Of a stretch of DNA of 64,000 bases, positions 35,893 to 47,265 are shown one piece after another. Within the stretch, counting starts at the first letter, position 1; each line of letters begins with the position of its first letter. The notes below the pieces were generated by a model. It had not been told where the DNA came from. It saw only the letters and a list, made by a program, of their open reading frames with translations, and ran no database searches. This stretch comes from Condylostoma magnum (lineage: Eukaryota; Ciliophora; Heterotrichea; Heterotrichida; Condylostomatidae). The stretch spans positions 21,524-85,523 of the forward strand of contig CAKKTI010000044.1 of the NCBI GenBank assembly GCA_920105805.1, in the 5' to 3' direction. The position numbers were made by a program, and so were the translations under genes.

Positions 35893-36159
35893 TCATTCTT
35901 GTTTCTCATAAGAGTCAATTATCTCTTGCAGCTGCTTTTTAATGGTTTTTGCTTCATTCAAATCTAAATCTTTTGCCGCTAGCATATCATATAGAATCTC
36001 ATTTTTTATTTTTAATTCCTTTATTTTGCTATCTAATCCTGAATCAATCTAACCTTAAGACGTCCATTCACCCCTTTATACATCAAATACAAAATTGTTT
36101 CCCTATAGATTTAATCTCACGTTCTCTAATTAAATTTAAGACAACTCTATATTGGCCAT
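35893..36159 (-). CDS. CBY: Chibby-family basal-body protein
   Basis: About 88 residues, typical of Chibby. The N-terminal strand motif NNFVFDVQRGEW corresponds to LKFENGQW of animal Chibby. It is followed by a coiled coil with KIKELKIKNEILYDMLAAKD, matching the RRRNQ..LLRLKVDILLDMLSE pattern. Chibby proteins act at the distal end of basal bodies in ciliogenesis. Stop is TGA (35895-35893) or TAA three codons later. Confidence 0.8.
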
Positions 36160-36218
36160 TTTATTATTATTATATGGACAAACATGACCAAAATTTAGTA
36201 TTAATTGAAATTACCTAA

Positions 36219-38477
36219 TCAATTTTGCTTTCCTCCATATCTCTCTCTCAGTCTAACAACTTCCTCATCAGTAATTTTTTTGAAAATAGGAGAAATCTAA
36301 CCGATTTTATGCCCTTCCTTTAACTGCTGTAGTAAAATAGTAGGATCATTGGCTTCTAAAATTGTTTTAAGCAAAACCTCATCCTACTCTGTTCTTTCTA
36401 AATTAAGTTGGTGATATAACTTTGCACTAAATTGTGGGATAAAAGGCTCAAATAAGCACGCAGCCACTCTTAGCAAATTAACAGTTAAGTTTAGTATGCT
36501 ATTAGTTCTCTATATATCCGTTTTAGCCATTTCCCATAGCTTTACTTCCTGTAAGTATTTATTAAGTAGTGAGCAGTACTCCAGGCAAATCATCAGTGAT
36601 GACTTTATACGGATTTATTCCATTTCCTCATCATAGCTTTATATCAGTTAATAAGCATTGGACAGTAACTCCATTTCTTATTCTTGCAATTCACCTAAAG
36701 CAGGAACAGTGGATCCTAATTTCTCTAAAAACTTTAAAACTCTGTTGCATACATTTCCTACGTTTGCTAGAAGCTGATTGTTGTTCTTTGCGGCAAAATC
36801 ATCCCAACTGAAAACAGTATCGGAGACCTCAGGGCGATTAGCGAGTAAGTAAAATCTATAAACTTCGGCATTTATACCAGATTCTATTGCTCCATCTCCA
36901 AAAATGCCAACTCCTTCGGTTTTACTGAATTTTCCACCTTCATAATTCAAATACTCCGTAGTAGAAATCTTATGTATTAAAGTAAATCTGTCATTCGTGC
37001 CTATTAAACTGCAAGGGAAGATAACAGTATGGAATGGTACATTGTCCTTTCCCATAAACTGAACTAATTGAACATTATCAGGATTTTTCCACCAAGACTC
37101 CCATTAATCGGTATAATTTGCTGTAATACTCAAATATCCTATAGGAGCGTCAAACCATACATAAAACACCTTTTCCTCAAATCCGGGCACAGGTATAGGA
37201 GTTCCCCATTTTAAATCTCTTGTAATACACCTAGGCCTAAGCCCGTCTCTAATCCAAGTCTATGTAATTTTCTAGCAATTATTACTCCAGCCCCCAAGCT
37301 TAGAACTCTACTCAATCCAAGCTTCTAAATTATCCTTGATTTCAGGTAAATTTAAGAAAATGTGGTGAGATTATCTTTCAACCGGGGTTGATCCACAAAG
37401 TAAGCACTTCGGATCAATTAACTCAGTAGGATTTAACAAGGACCCACACTTATCACACTGATCCCCCCTGGCTTAAGACCCACACTCACTCTTAGGACAA
37501 GTTCCCAAAACATACCGATCAGCTAGAAATCTGTTGCAAGATTCACAAAAGGTCTGCTGTACATCATCTTCAAATGTGAACCCGTTTTCTTATAGCTTCC
37601 TGAAAATATCCTAAGTTATTGTAGTTTAATGTGGAGTTGTGGTTCTGCCGAATATCTCAAAATCTATATTAAACCACTCGTATATGTCTCTATGTATTGC
37701 AAAGAACTTATCGCATATTTCTTTAGGGGATAATCCTTCTTTTATTGCTTTGGTTTCAGTAGCTGTACCATACTCATCAGTTCCACAGATATAAATGACA
37801 TTGTGGCCTCTAAGTCTGCAGTATCTCGCATATACGTCTGCTGAAAGGACACAGCCTATTATGTTTCCTAAGTGGGGCACATTGTTGACATAAGGAAGAG
37901 CACTAGTTACTAGTATATTACGTCTGTCTGGTTAGGGTAGCACTGGGTCTCGTCTAACTCTTTGCAATTTAGCCTCTTTTTGGTAATTTTGCACTTATTA
38001 GTAAACTGCTTTAGACTTTTCACCTAGATAGACCTAAGCATTATCATATTCCAGTGTAAAGTTGCCTAAGAAGTTCTTCAAACCTGTATACCTTTTTAAT
38101 AGCCAAGTGTTTTTCTTAAATAAAGGCTGAAGATAGCAAAAAGCTAGTATATCTGATGAGTTCGGATTATCTCCGAATATATATTTTCCTTAGATCTAAG
38201 AGTTAAGATAGCCTAAGTGCTCGAATAACTGTGTATTTGACTTAACACTTTGCTCACTTTGCACTTATGGCTTCATGTTATATATCAATCATTCTGACAA
38301 CTCTAAATCACTTAAATTTTCGTAATTACTCTGAGATAAAGCAAATCTACATATTGACAGCTCACCTTTTATATGTATAAGATTACCTGACCAATCTCTT
38401 TCATCTAGCTGAAGCTAAACTAAAGGAACTGACTACATACTTTTACTAAAACGCATCCCTGTTAAATTCAAAGCCAT
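36219..38477 (-). CDS. Methionyl-tRNA synthetase with N-terminal GST-like domain
   Basis: About 752 residues. A ~190-residue GST-C-like N-terminal domain precedes the class I catalytic core: [15 protein letters not shown] (HIGH-type), [15 protein letters not shown], zinc-knuckle CxxC pairs, and [12 protein letters not shown] (KMSKS-type). An anticodon-binding helical domain and a [14 protein letters not shown] tail follow. The cytosolic enzyme charges initiator and elongator tRNA-Met. It ends at TGA (36221-36219), with TAA six codons later. Confidence 0.95.
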
Positions 38478-38539
38478 TACACAAGCCCGAACACTTTCTC
38501 TTACTGCTGGATATATAAGCTTCATATTTAATTATGTAA

Positions 38540-39295
38540 ATGGAGCACCCTAGAATAATACCTAGCCAAATAGTGTAGGAAAAACATGAAAATGAGAAAT
38601 TCTAAAATCAAGTATAGCAGATTTAATAGTCTGTGACTTAATTGAACTAAGAAAGTAGGAAAAAGCAGGAATAGAATATAGAGTATTAAACTAAGGGTTA
38701 GATTAAGGATAAATTTTCGAATCAGAGCACATATAACACCTCTAGTTTTGAAAGCTCAAGATTTTAGTATTAACCTAATTCTAATACAGCAAGCTTTAAT
38801 CAAAACTCCTCTGAAAGCTATATATAGTATAATTTAGAGTAATAAATAGAATAACTTAAAACACTGTGCACTTAATAGGCTAGCATGATAGATTACTGTA
38901 TGAGTTAAATTATTAACTTATAAGAAGATAATCAGAGGCTGTAGCAAAGATTGTATTAATTAAGACTTGAAGGATTTACAGATGAGAGCATGGTTATGAG
39001 AAGAAATACTTTAGAATCATAATTTGATGGGCCTAGTCCTATTTTATCGCCTTAAATTGAAAAAAATAACGGTCTTTAACCATTTTCTCTTTTTGGTGAC
39101 TTATCATCTCTAGACGATGATTCTGGGTTCTTATCCGATCATTTTTAAGAAGTAAACACAGAAACTAAAAAGTTCAAGGACTTTTAGTAGAAGGGCATAG
39201 TAATAGCTCATATGGATCTACTTAAAAACATAAAGAACATAATAGCTAGATGGGAAATGGACGCAATTTTAGGAAGTCATTTTATACCAATTTAA
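38540..39295 (+). CDS. Hypothetical coiled-coil protein
   Basis: About 251 residues, Gln-rich with a short coiled coil (QEDNQRLQQRLYQLRLEG) and an acidic Ser/Asp segment (FGDLSSLDDDSGFLSDHF). It ends IPI-TAA at 39293-39295, and the next three bases are the TAA of the convergent beta-helix gene. Start is 62 bp from the MetRS start on the other strand. No family recognised. Confidence 0.68.
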
Positions 39296-39304
39296 TTAAT
39301 AACA

Positions 39305-40729
39305 TCATAATAATTGGCAGCCTTTGTTTCCGCATACAGACTTTTTTTGTTTGTAAAGTGAACCCCAGTTACCTCCTACGTCTCCTTATACTTAAGCCTT
39401 GTCAAGAATTTGTAATATGTCATTGCTTTCCTCGTCTAGTGAAACTGCTGTTTGCCCATTGTCTTAAATTTAGGTTTCTATTATTTTACAGTAAAGTTTT
39501 TGTAGTAAAATCCCACTTTAAGTATTTAAAAATATTTCGCAGTTTTATAATTGCAGTTAGCTTTATTCAGTTAACGTATTATTCTAAGCAAAAATACCGT
39601 TTTTATTCTCGAAAATTCTTGAACTTCCTATTTCAATTTACCCTCTATAATAGTTTTATATGTCTATTCCATTTCCCTCATTTCTAAAAATTTCGCATTT
39701 CCTAATAGAAATTATATCCTCAATATCATCCTATCAATGGCCTCCTGAGATAATTATTCCTCCTAATTAATTCCCAGATATCTCGTTATTAAGAATATCG
39801 CAAAAAGTGTCATATATATATAATCCATAGCCCTTTTGTTAGTTGTTAAACTTATTATTTCATATATTTACCTAACATCCAAATACCTTTTAAATTCATG
39901 CACCAGCTGCCTTATTCAAATTAAATTCATTTCCATGTAATCTTAAGCTTTATAATCCAATATGCTTCACTAAAATCCCAAATTAGCTATTAGAATTAAA
40001 TTTATTATCTTTTATCAGGAATTCAGACATTATTTTTACTTCGCTTTTACCTTAAATAAACACTCCACATTTGCTATTATGTGATATATCATTACTTTCC
40101 ATTTACAAGGTTCTTAGTCCTTACTATTCACTGTATATAATATCTATTCCATTACCCTAAGAATATTCAATAATAGTATTTTTAATCTTTAAACCTCTGG
40201 GGTTGTAGCAATAGATGCTTGATTCCTTTTATCCGCTGAAGTAGCAAAGATCAATGTTTAAATTACTGTTAATCCCTGCTCTAACCACTTGACTAAACTG
40301 TGAAATATTGCATGATATTATATTAACAATACTATCGAACTCTTAATAATCATTAGGGTTTAAATCAAAGCAAATATCCTAAGCCTTATTTTATATATTA
40401 TTATCATTGCTTTGAATCATACAGTCTCTTACATCAAGAACTATTCCACCGTTTGATACATTAAATAAAGATTAGCTCCTTTTAGGAAACTCAATTGCCA
40501 TTTCAGATATACAGACTTTATTCACTTATCCTTCTATACATTCAAAGGTAATTTAGCCTTCCTCAACTACTAGAACAGTCCCTGGCACTCCTTGTAAACT
40601 TACTCTGAAAGGAATCAAAAGCTCTTAAACTATAATCAGTTCAGCTGGTAGTATTATATTGGTATCTTAAGGCTAGCTCTCGATGAATTATTATCAATTT
40701 TATTCCTCACTGTTATTCTAATTTAGCAT
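39305..40729 (-). CDS. Right-handed beta-helix repeat protein
   Basis: About 474 residues with repeating turns such as NGGIVLDVRDC, SEVKIMSEFLIKDNKF, SQFGILVKHIG, GAQIQ..GCQVNI, GLYIYDTF, GGIIISGG, NGIFAQNNTL and SGILLQKLY. This is the PbH1/parallel beta-helix pattern found in FBXO11-like and surface proteins. If TGA (39307-39305) is the stop, the C-terminus is GCQLL, a CaaX motif; a TAA at 39298-39296 would add three residues. The start may also be at 40744, overlapping the divergent gene. Confidence 0.78.
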
Positions 40730-40737
40730 ATTTTAAA

Positions 40738-40928
40738 ATGACATTGAAATAGAAAATTAATCAGAGTTTCTAATTTCAGCACTTGTATGGGATTAGGACG
40801 ATAGAAGATTCTTTGATTAACTGATTGATGAACATATATTTGAGGCTGAATTTCGCTGTTTCAAGTTGTTGGATTTTACTGAAATTGTATTTCTTGCTAT
40901 TTTACGCTCAATATTTGACAAAAATTGA
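40738..40928 (+). CDS. Small hypothetical gene with candidate 14-nt intron
   Basis: A coding-like frame (WDQDDRRFFDQLIDEHIFEAE, FKLLDFTEIVFLAILRSIF) has no in-frame ATG. Excising GTTTCTAATTTCAG (40766-40779) joins it to ATG 40738. The product would be about 58 residues ending at TGA 40926. The intron shares the CTAAT core seen in the secure 16-nt intron. If real, its start is 8 nt from the divergent beta-helix gene start. Confidence 0.4.
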
Positions 40929-40950
40929 CTTGTACTTATAGACATTTTAA

Positions 40951-41535
40951 ATGTTTTATTTGGGACCCAAAAGATAAAATAGATAAGAAAATTTAAATAG
41001 AAGGCTAGCTTCAAGTACTTAATAACTGTATGATATTTAACCGGTGTAAATTAATAAAAACTTTAAGATTCCTATAAGACTAAACCTGAGTCACTATAAA
41101 AGGAACAAACTCCCTATAGTACCTAAGTCTAAAACAAGCCAAGTAAGCCCACTTAAATCATATAAATTTCATTCAATATAAAAAGAAGCAGTTGATATAT
41201 TGAAATGCTTTTCTTAAAGTAAACAATAAATTAAATCTTCATAACCTTTTAAACAAAATTACGGGGAATAGCAATCCAGAAATATAGAAATTCAAACAGT
41301 TGAGGAAGAATTTGATTAATTAATGGAAATGCAAGATGAGTCCTTGTATTATAAAGCAAGATAGTAGTAAAGATTTGACATTTAGAGTCATAAGCCAAAT
41401 GAAATTATATAAAAGTACTAAATTAGAAGAAAGATTATTGATAATGATGTATTCAGTTATTAGTTTAATAACCTCTATATTTAATTCAGCTGTTGTAAAT
41501 TTTTTAGCTTTAAAACAATTATAAGAGCCTTATAA
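40951..41535 (+). CDS. Hypothetical protein
   Basis: About 194 residues. Basic Pro/Ser/Lys-rich first half (NKLPIVPKSKTSQVSPLKSY), then an acidic helix (IEIQTVEEEFDQLMEMQDE). It starts 22 nt after the preceding TGA and stops at TAA, abutting a TTATTA on the other strand. No family recognised. Confidence 0.58.
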
Positions 41536-41600
41536 TTATTAAAGCACTTAAAGTAATATAATCAAATAACGTAATAAACCCAAACATCATTTTCCCTTAT

Positions 41601-41816
41601 TTAAACAAACAATTTTAAAGTAATTTCATTATTTCACATAGGAGTTCGTTCAATCCATTCAGTAGGGGGTAATGGTAATTCCCTTGGATCAGGCGATTCT
41701 ACCACAGTTTCCTCCTCACTATTATTCAATGCATTTTAAGGTGCAGGGCTTACATTTTTCTACTTGCGCTTTTAATTCTACCTTTTACCTCGTCTATACT
41801 TATATCTATCCATCAT
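41601..41816 (-). CDS. Small basic/proline-rich protein
   Basis: About 71 residues: an Arg/Lys-rich N-terminus (YKYRRGKRQNQKRKQK), then SEEETVVESPDPRELPLPPTEWIERTP. The 3' end is uncertain, because the tandem TTATTA at 41536-41541 is in another frame, so an unseen intron may extend the protein. Its start lies 44 bp from a divergent gene. Confidence 0.5.
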
Positions 41817-41860
41817 CTAAATAATTAAAATTTACAAACGTGTTAAAATAAGAATCATAA

Positions 41861-42577
41861 ATGGAGAAATTACTACAGATAATGAAAGGTGAATCTCCAG
41901 ATGAAGTAGTCAACTAATGGAAAGTATAAGATGAATCTCCAGCAGATTTAACAGAATTGGCTAGGTAAGATTACTCTCTGATACCCTAACTAATAATTAA
42001 CCATAACTTTGTGTTGCAGAACTGGGAAGGTGTTCTAGACATTATTTTATAGTAAGCTATTACCAAATCGTCAAAACTGTTATAGCGGCTCATAGAGTTC
42101 AAAGGGTTTCAACTTCTTCCACATAATATCGAGCGGATTTTAGATGTACTGTTCCAAATCAAAGTCAATAAAAAGCTATTAAGGCCATATATATCCTCGT
42201 TGAAACACATGAAAATATAGCAGCAAAGCTAACTTGCGCCTTAAATTCACTTGACTGGGTTGTTGCTTTATTATACAAAAACTGTTCCAAGGGTAAAGGA
42301 CTCTAAAATGCTTCCAATTTTAAACTTCTTTTTGTAATCAGGACTCACAAACAAGCACAAATTAGCTTTTGAAATATCATCTGATATAGTACTTTAATGA
42401 ACTTCTAGTCTTATCGATAATTCAGAGGAAAATCTAGATTTAAGTGCTACACAACAATTAATAAATCAGCACATATCATAATCTAATCTGGTGATGAGCC
42501 TGGAGTCTCTACTTTTAACAGATCCTTCAAAAATGCCAGCAAGTTTATTAGGTAGCTACTCTAAAATAACTCTTTGA
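41861..42577 (+). CDS. Hypothetical helical-repeat protein
   Basis: About 238 residues, mostly alpha-helical with HEAT/ARM-like spacing (HNFVLQNWEGVLDIILQQAI, RLIEFKGFQLLPHNIERILDVLF, GLTNKHKLAFEISSDIVLQW). The stop is taken at TGA 42575; read-through would give a worse composition. No specific family is named. Confidence 0.6.
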
Positions 42578-42888
42578 AAGTTTAAAATGGGATTATAATA
42601 TTGGGTATATTTTAAAATAAGAAAGTTATCACTAAAACTGAGTAGAATTGTTTAAATTATTGTATAGATAAAACTGCATATTTTTATATATGTCTAACAT
42701 TATATTTAGATATAGTATTGTTTTAAACTACCCTAATATGTAAATATTTACAGTTCTATAATTGGTTATCTTAGAACAAATACTAAATTAATATCTTGGC
42801 TATTAAATAAATCTATATAAGTATATAGCTTATCTTCTTAATTGTTGCAAGTAATAATTAACTAGTGATTACTATTTAGTATAAAAAA
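42578..42888. other. Intergenic, AT-rich
   Basis: About 310 bp, strongly AT-rich, with no convincing frame or structured element. Confidence 0.5.
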
Positions 42889-45205
42889 ATGGATACAGAG
42901 TAAGAAATCTGGAAAGAACTTAGGTCAAAATATCCTGGTAACAGTAAAATTAAGCAATCTAAAAAGTTTAAAAAAGTTTCCCTGTAAGTATTCTAATCTG
43001 TTTTAATGATTAAAGACTTATTTAATTAGTATAGGTATATAGACGGAGTTGAAAATATTTAACTAGATACTGCTTAACTCGACTCTGTTATATATGCCTA
43101 AACAATCAAAAATTAAAAATTAAAAGCTTCAAATTGGCATGAACTTAATTTTGTGTATATTTTAAACTCTAAAACAAATGAATAATTTATTAAGAATTTA
43201 AACGATTTTTATTATAAATTTGACAATTCTGGAGAGGGCAAAATATAAATTGAAGAATTATGAGAAGGAATAGAATCTTTGGCAAGTGATTAAAGTCTTG
43301 GAAAGAAGAAACTTATTTCTTTTCTTGAGTACATAGGAATCGATTTAACTGACAATTTCAAATTTTTATAAGAAGGTAATTAAAAAGTTCTATCAGGTTA
43401 AAAAATAATCGATTTCTGAAATTATCTAATAAATTAGTAAAACTCACTGTAGAAAACAGATTCAAATACTGAAAATGTCTAAGATTTGGAATTTTTTACC
43501 TTTGTTCCTTATTTAATTTCCTTTATGATAGAATAATAAGGAGATTATGCGCTATTAATTAGACAAACATTCAAAGAAATATTAGGAATTCCTAGAATAT
43601 TTAAAAAGTAGGAAGCTAATATTCTATTCGAGGATAATGATTTACCAACTGGACTCTTTAAAGCAATAATTGAGTCCTAAAAGAGGCGTGTTTTGCCAGA
43701 AGATAAGCTAAATTTTACTGAAATCATATAATCAATAAATCGGTTCAGGTCTTCAAAGTACTCCGTAAGTTTTATTCAGAAAAAATTTGATTTGAAAGCT
43801 CTTGAAAGGGTAATTAAAGAGGTTTAGTAAAAAATTAGGACTTTTAGAGATAAAGATCAAATAGCTATAAAAGAAATCTTCCCTTATATTGCTAATTTGA
43901 TAGTACGGGAAATTCTATGGAAAAGAGCAATCGCATAAGAAAGGCCTTCAAGCGAGCTTTTTGATGTAAGTTTCTAATTAGATTAAAATATAAGTTGAAG
44001 CAGCTGCAAATTCTTAACTATTAAATAATTAGTATATAAAGGAAAAAATTGAACAGTATAGTTAAGGAGCTCTTTCAATAGGATTACTCAATTTTGCTTA
44101 ACTTCTATTTGACGTTTTTAATTAAATAATACCAAACTACAGGAGAGATATGGTATTGTTTCTTCTTTTCAGCTATATAAACTCCTCATACTCAATCTTG
44201 GAAGGTGATTAAATAAGGATTAATATACGATTAATACTAGATAATGATGATATTGTTTAAAAGATCAAAGATTGAACTTGAAATTATCTTCTACCCAATA
44301 TAATATACTAAGTAGTTGACTAAAAAGCTTTTGATATGAGGTAATAAGCAGAAGATTTATAGGACATAAAGGCTCTTGAGAAGTGGATAATGAAGAAAAT
44401 TACTCTAGAGTAAAATTATTAGATTTTACAGAGTACTAGAATCTCACTTTTTGGTAATTAACGCAATAAAGGTAGCACAGATGAGGAAGTACAACGATAA
44501 ATTGAAGAAGCAAAGAAGGCAAAGCTGAAAAGAGTTTTACTAAAGTATATATCTGAAAATAATAATAAGTAAAATAAAAGACCAAGATACTATGATACTG
44601 ATACTACAAATTAGTAATAAGAAGAAGAGGAAGAATGTGAAGAGCATAATTATTATGATGATGAGCCAGAATACATACAAATGAAACTTTAAGCAGAAGC
44701 TAATAAGATCGATAGAGTATTTAACGATAAATATAATTTGATTTAATAAAGAGAACATATTTCAAGAACATAAGCCATAAATAACAACTAGGATTTAAGG
44801 CCTAGTAGGATATTTCAAATGGTCAAGTAGTCCAACCCGCATTGTAATGTTTTAGACTTAAAAAAGTATTTTCCTGAGGATGACGAGTAATATGATATGA
44901 GTGATTTAGCTAAGTTCTAAATAGCTTAAAGTAATGGAATGCTGTAAGATGTTGCAAAAAATGCTTAAAGACTAGAAAGATTATTTGGAAAGGAATCAGA
45001 TTTATATAAAAAGATTATTAAAGAGATTCCATAACCTGCAACTAATCAATAAAAGGTTGATACTGATAGTTTAGAGTTTAAGCCGACAAAAGAGCTTGAG
45101 AAGAAATATAATAAAAAAATAAGGATTTAGTAACAAAAGAAAAGGTAAAAGTTATAATAATAAACTGTGAAAGAAGATAGGTCCTGCAATTGCTTAATAA
45201 TTTAG
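42889..45205 (+). CDS. EF-hand protein with CaaX box (CLII), one 16-nt intron
   Basis: About 766 residues after removal of the intron at 43966-43981. An EF-hand lies at FDNSGEGKIQIEELWEG (loop D-N-S-G-E-G-K-I-Q-I-E-E), in a helical N-terminal half. The C-terminal half is coiled and acidic (QQQEEEEECEEHNYYDDEPEY), then Lys/Gln-rich. The final residues RSCNCLII before TAG (45203-45205) form a CaaX motif, CLII. Ca2+-responsive membrane-attached scaffold is an inference. Confidence 0.78.
43966..43981 (+). other. 16-nt spliceosomal intron
   Basis: GTAAGTTTCTAATTAG interrupts the EF-hand gene. Upstream frame ends ...SSELFD and downstream resumes as IKIQVEAAANS only if these 16 bases are removed. 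It has a consensus 5' GTAAGT, a CTAAT branch-like core and 3' AG. Sixteen bases is characteristic of heterotrich ciliates. Confidence 0.88.
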
Positions 45206-45254
45206 TTTTTTATATAAGTAAATAACGTTATAATTCATAAAAAATATTAAATAC

Positions 45255-46835
45255 TCATCTACAGTGCCTGAAATATAGATTTTGTGCTACTTTAAGTAGC
45301 TTTGTTGGTTCTTTGATTACTGCAGAATATTCAGGATAATAGTATTCGTCCGATGAAGTAAGGCTTGGTTCCCCTAAGTAGCGAAATGGCCCAAATTCAT
45401 ACGATATTTCCTCAGCTCCGAAAATTACTTAAACAGATCCTGATAAAATTAAGTAAAAATCACTAGCTTTCTTACCACGCTTGAATAAAACATCGTCATA
45501 CATCTCTTTATCATTCTCATCTTCAAAAGAATTATCGCCTAAATACCCACTTGTGTCATTATCTATTAATTTAATACTTTTAGCTGATGCTTACTTCTGG
45601 CCCTTTAAGTACAGTACTCTAGACCTTTTAACTAACTTCGTGAGACTTTCATATGAAATATACTTTGTCTTAAACACCTCTATATTTTTACTAAGAAAGC
45701 TTGTTATTGCTTATATTTCTGACTTACCTAATGCTTCCTTTCCAAGGAAAGTAGAGAAAAGTATCAGTGAATTTCTATTTTATAACTATTATCTTCTATT
45801 TGCATTAGGGTTATAATCTGTTTCATCGGCGATTTCTTACTATAATAAAATTTCAATTACGTCTTCCATGGTTATAATTCCTACGTTTTAGTAATAAGGA
45901 TCTCTGTTCTCCTCTTACACAATTTCAGTTACAATAGCTAAATGAGATTACCCTTATTTAAATTTAGACAGTAGTTCTTATAGTGTTTCATCCTGATTAA
46001 CTGAAAATGCGGTTCTTAAAAACACATGCTTCATTTTCCATAATTCAGCTATTTTCTCGATATTAACAAACATCAAATCCTTTGTGAGTAGAATCCCTAT
46101 GATATTGGAACGATCTCCTTAATACACTGGAATTCTACTATACCCAAGCTCATAAATATCTCTTATTTAAGTAATACCTAAGTTAACGTTAGCATCTAGC
46201 ATAAAAACATCCTTAAAAGGAATCATGAAGTCTTTTACTCTCTTTTTAGCAAAATCAATAGTAGAAGCCAACAGTCTTCTCTAATCAGGATCTAATAGCT
46301 TATCTTTCTCGTACATTTCAAACAGTGCCTTCATTTAAACATCTGTAAACACAGTGCCTGGGTCATCTCCCAAAGCTTTATCAAGAACCATTGCAATGGG
46401 TTTTGCTATTATATACACAATAAAAATAATTATCTTCATAAGTCAAATTATCTTAGCCCCAATCTGCAGCCCGTACCTACTACATACAGCCTGTGGCACT
46501 ATTTCCCCAAAAATTACAATCAAAGCAGTTGATAGGAAAAATCCCATAAGTCCGTCGGTAAGATCAGCTAGTAAAATTGAAAGTGCAGCATTCACAGCCA
46601 CGTTGCCTAATAACAGAGTGCATAGCAAAAGATTTCCTTATTTTCTTAATGGGTAAATTTTCAAAGCATTTTTAGACTATTCTCTAGAAGCTTCGTCATT
46701 AATTTCTTAATTTATCAAGACTTTTAGATGACTAGTGTCCAGGCCCAGTAATCCTAGGGTTAAACCTGAAAACATTCCGGACATTAGTACCAGCCCTGCT
46801 ATTGCTGGAATACGCCAATACAGATCGTCTGACAT
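45255..46835 (-). CDS. CNNM/CorC-type Mg2+ transporter with CBS pair
   Basis: About 526 residues. The DUF21/CNNM membrane domain ([60 protein letters not shown]) precedes a CBS pair ([31 protein letters not shown]..; HLAIVTEI...[17 protein letters not shown]). A CNBH-like domain follows ([27 protein letters not shown]). CNNM/Mam3 proteins mediate or regulate Mg2+ efflux. The stop is TGA (45257-45255). Its start codon is four bases from the divergent gene's start. Confidence 0.93.
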
Positions 46836-46839
46836 TTTT

Positions 46840-47265
46840 ATGCAATAGGAGGCACTTTTTAACAGGATAAAGTTGGTTTAAGTGCTGAAAAATCATCCTT
46901 GGTATTAAGACTAAGAAGATATATGAGGAAACTAAGTTCTGTAGAAATATTTGCAAAAAGTTGTTAGATTAGCTCATGATTGTTTTATTACATGCAAGAA
47001 TAAATCGTATTATCAATGCAAAGATGATTGTAGACAGTTAGTTGTTAATTTTGAGTATAGAATTTACAGAGAAATTAAGTAAAAGTAATATCAGTTTGTA
47101 GACTGCTATACAGAATGCCAGAATTAGCCTGAAATGTGTATTGATTCTTGTGTGAAATAAACTTCAGAAAAGCTTTGAGAAATTGATGCTAAGTAAGTAT
47201 ATACTTAATTTATATAAGAAGTCGAAGAAAAGAATACAATTATTTCATAAATTAGCAATTTATAA
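46840..47265 (+). CDS. Small Cys-rich protein
   Basis: About 141 residues with spaced cysteines: HDCFITCKNKSYYQCKDDC and DCYTECQNQPEMCIDSC, i.e. two C-x3-C pairs flanked by C-x3-C pairs. This recalls twin-CX3C/CX9C mitochondrial intermembrane proteins but is not an exact match. Its TAA (47263-47265) is adjacent to the TAA of the convergent gene, the pair forming the palindrome TTATAA. Confidence 0.68.

Noticed and set aside
39250-39687. 145-codon plus-strand frame with no stop of any kind
   Set aside because: It is antisense to the C-terminal turns of the beta-helix gene, which reads coherently on the minus strand; the plus product is a hydrophobic shadow.
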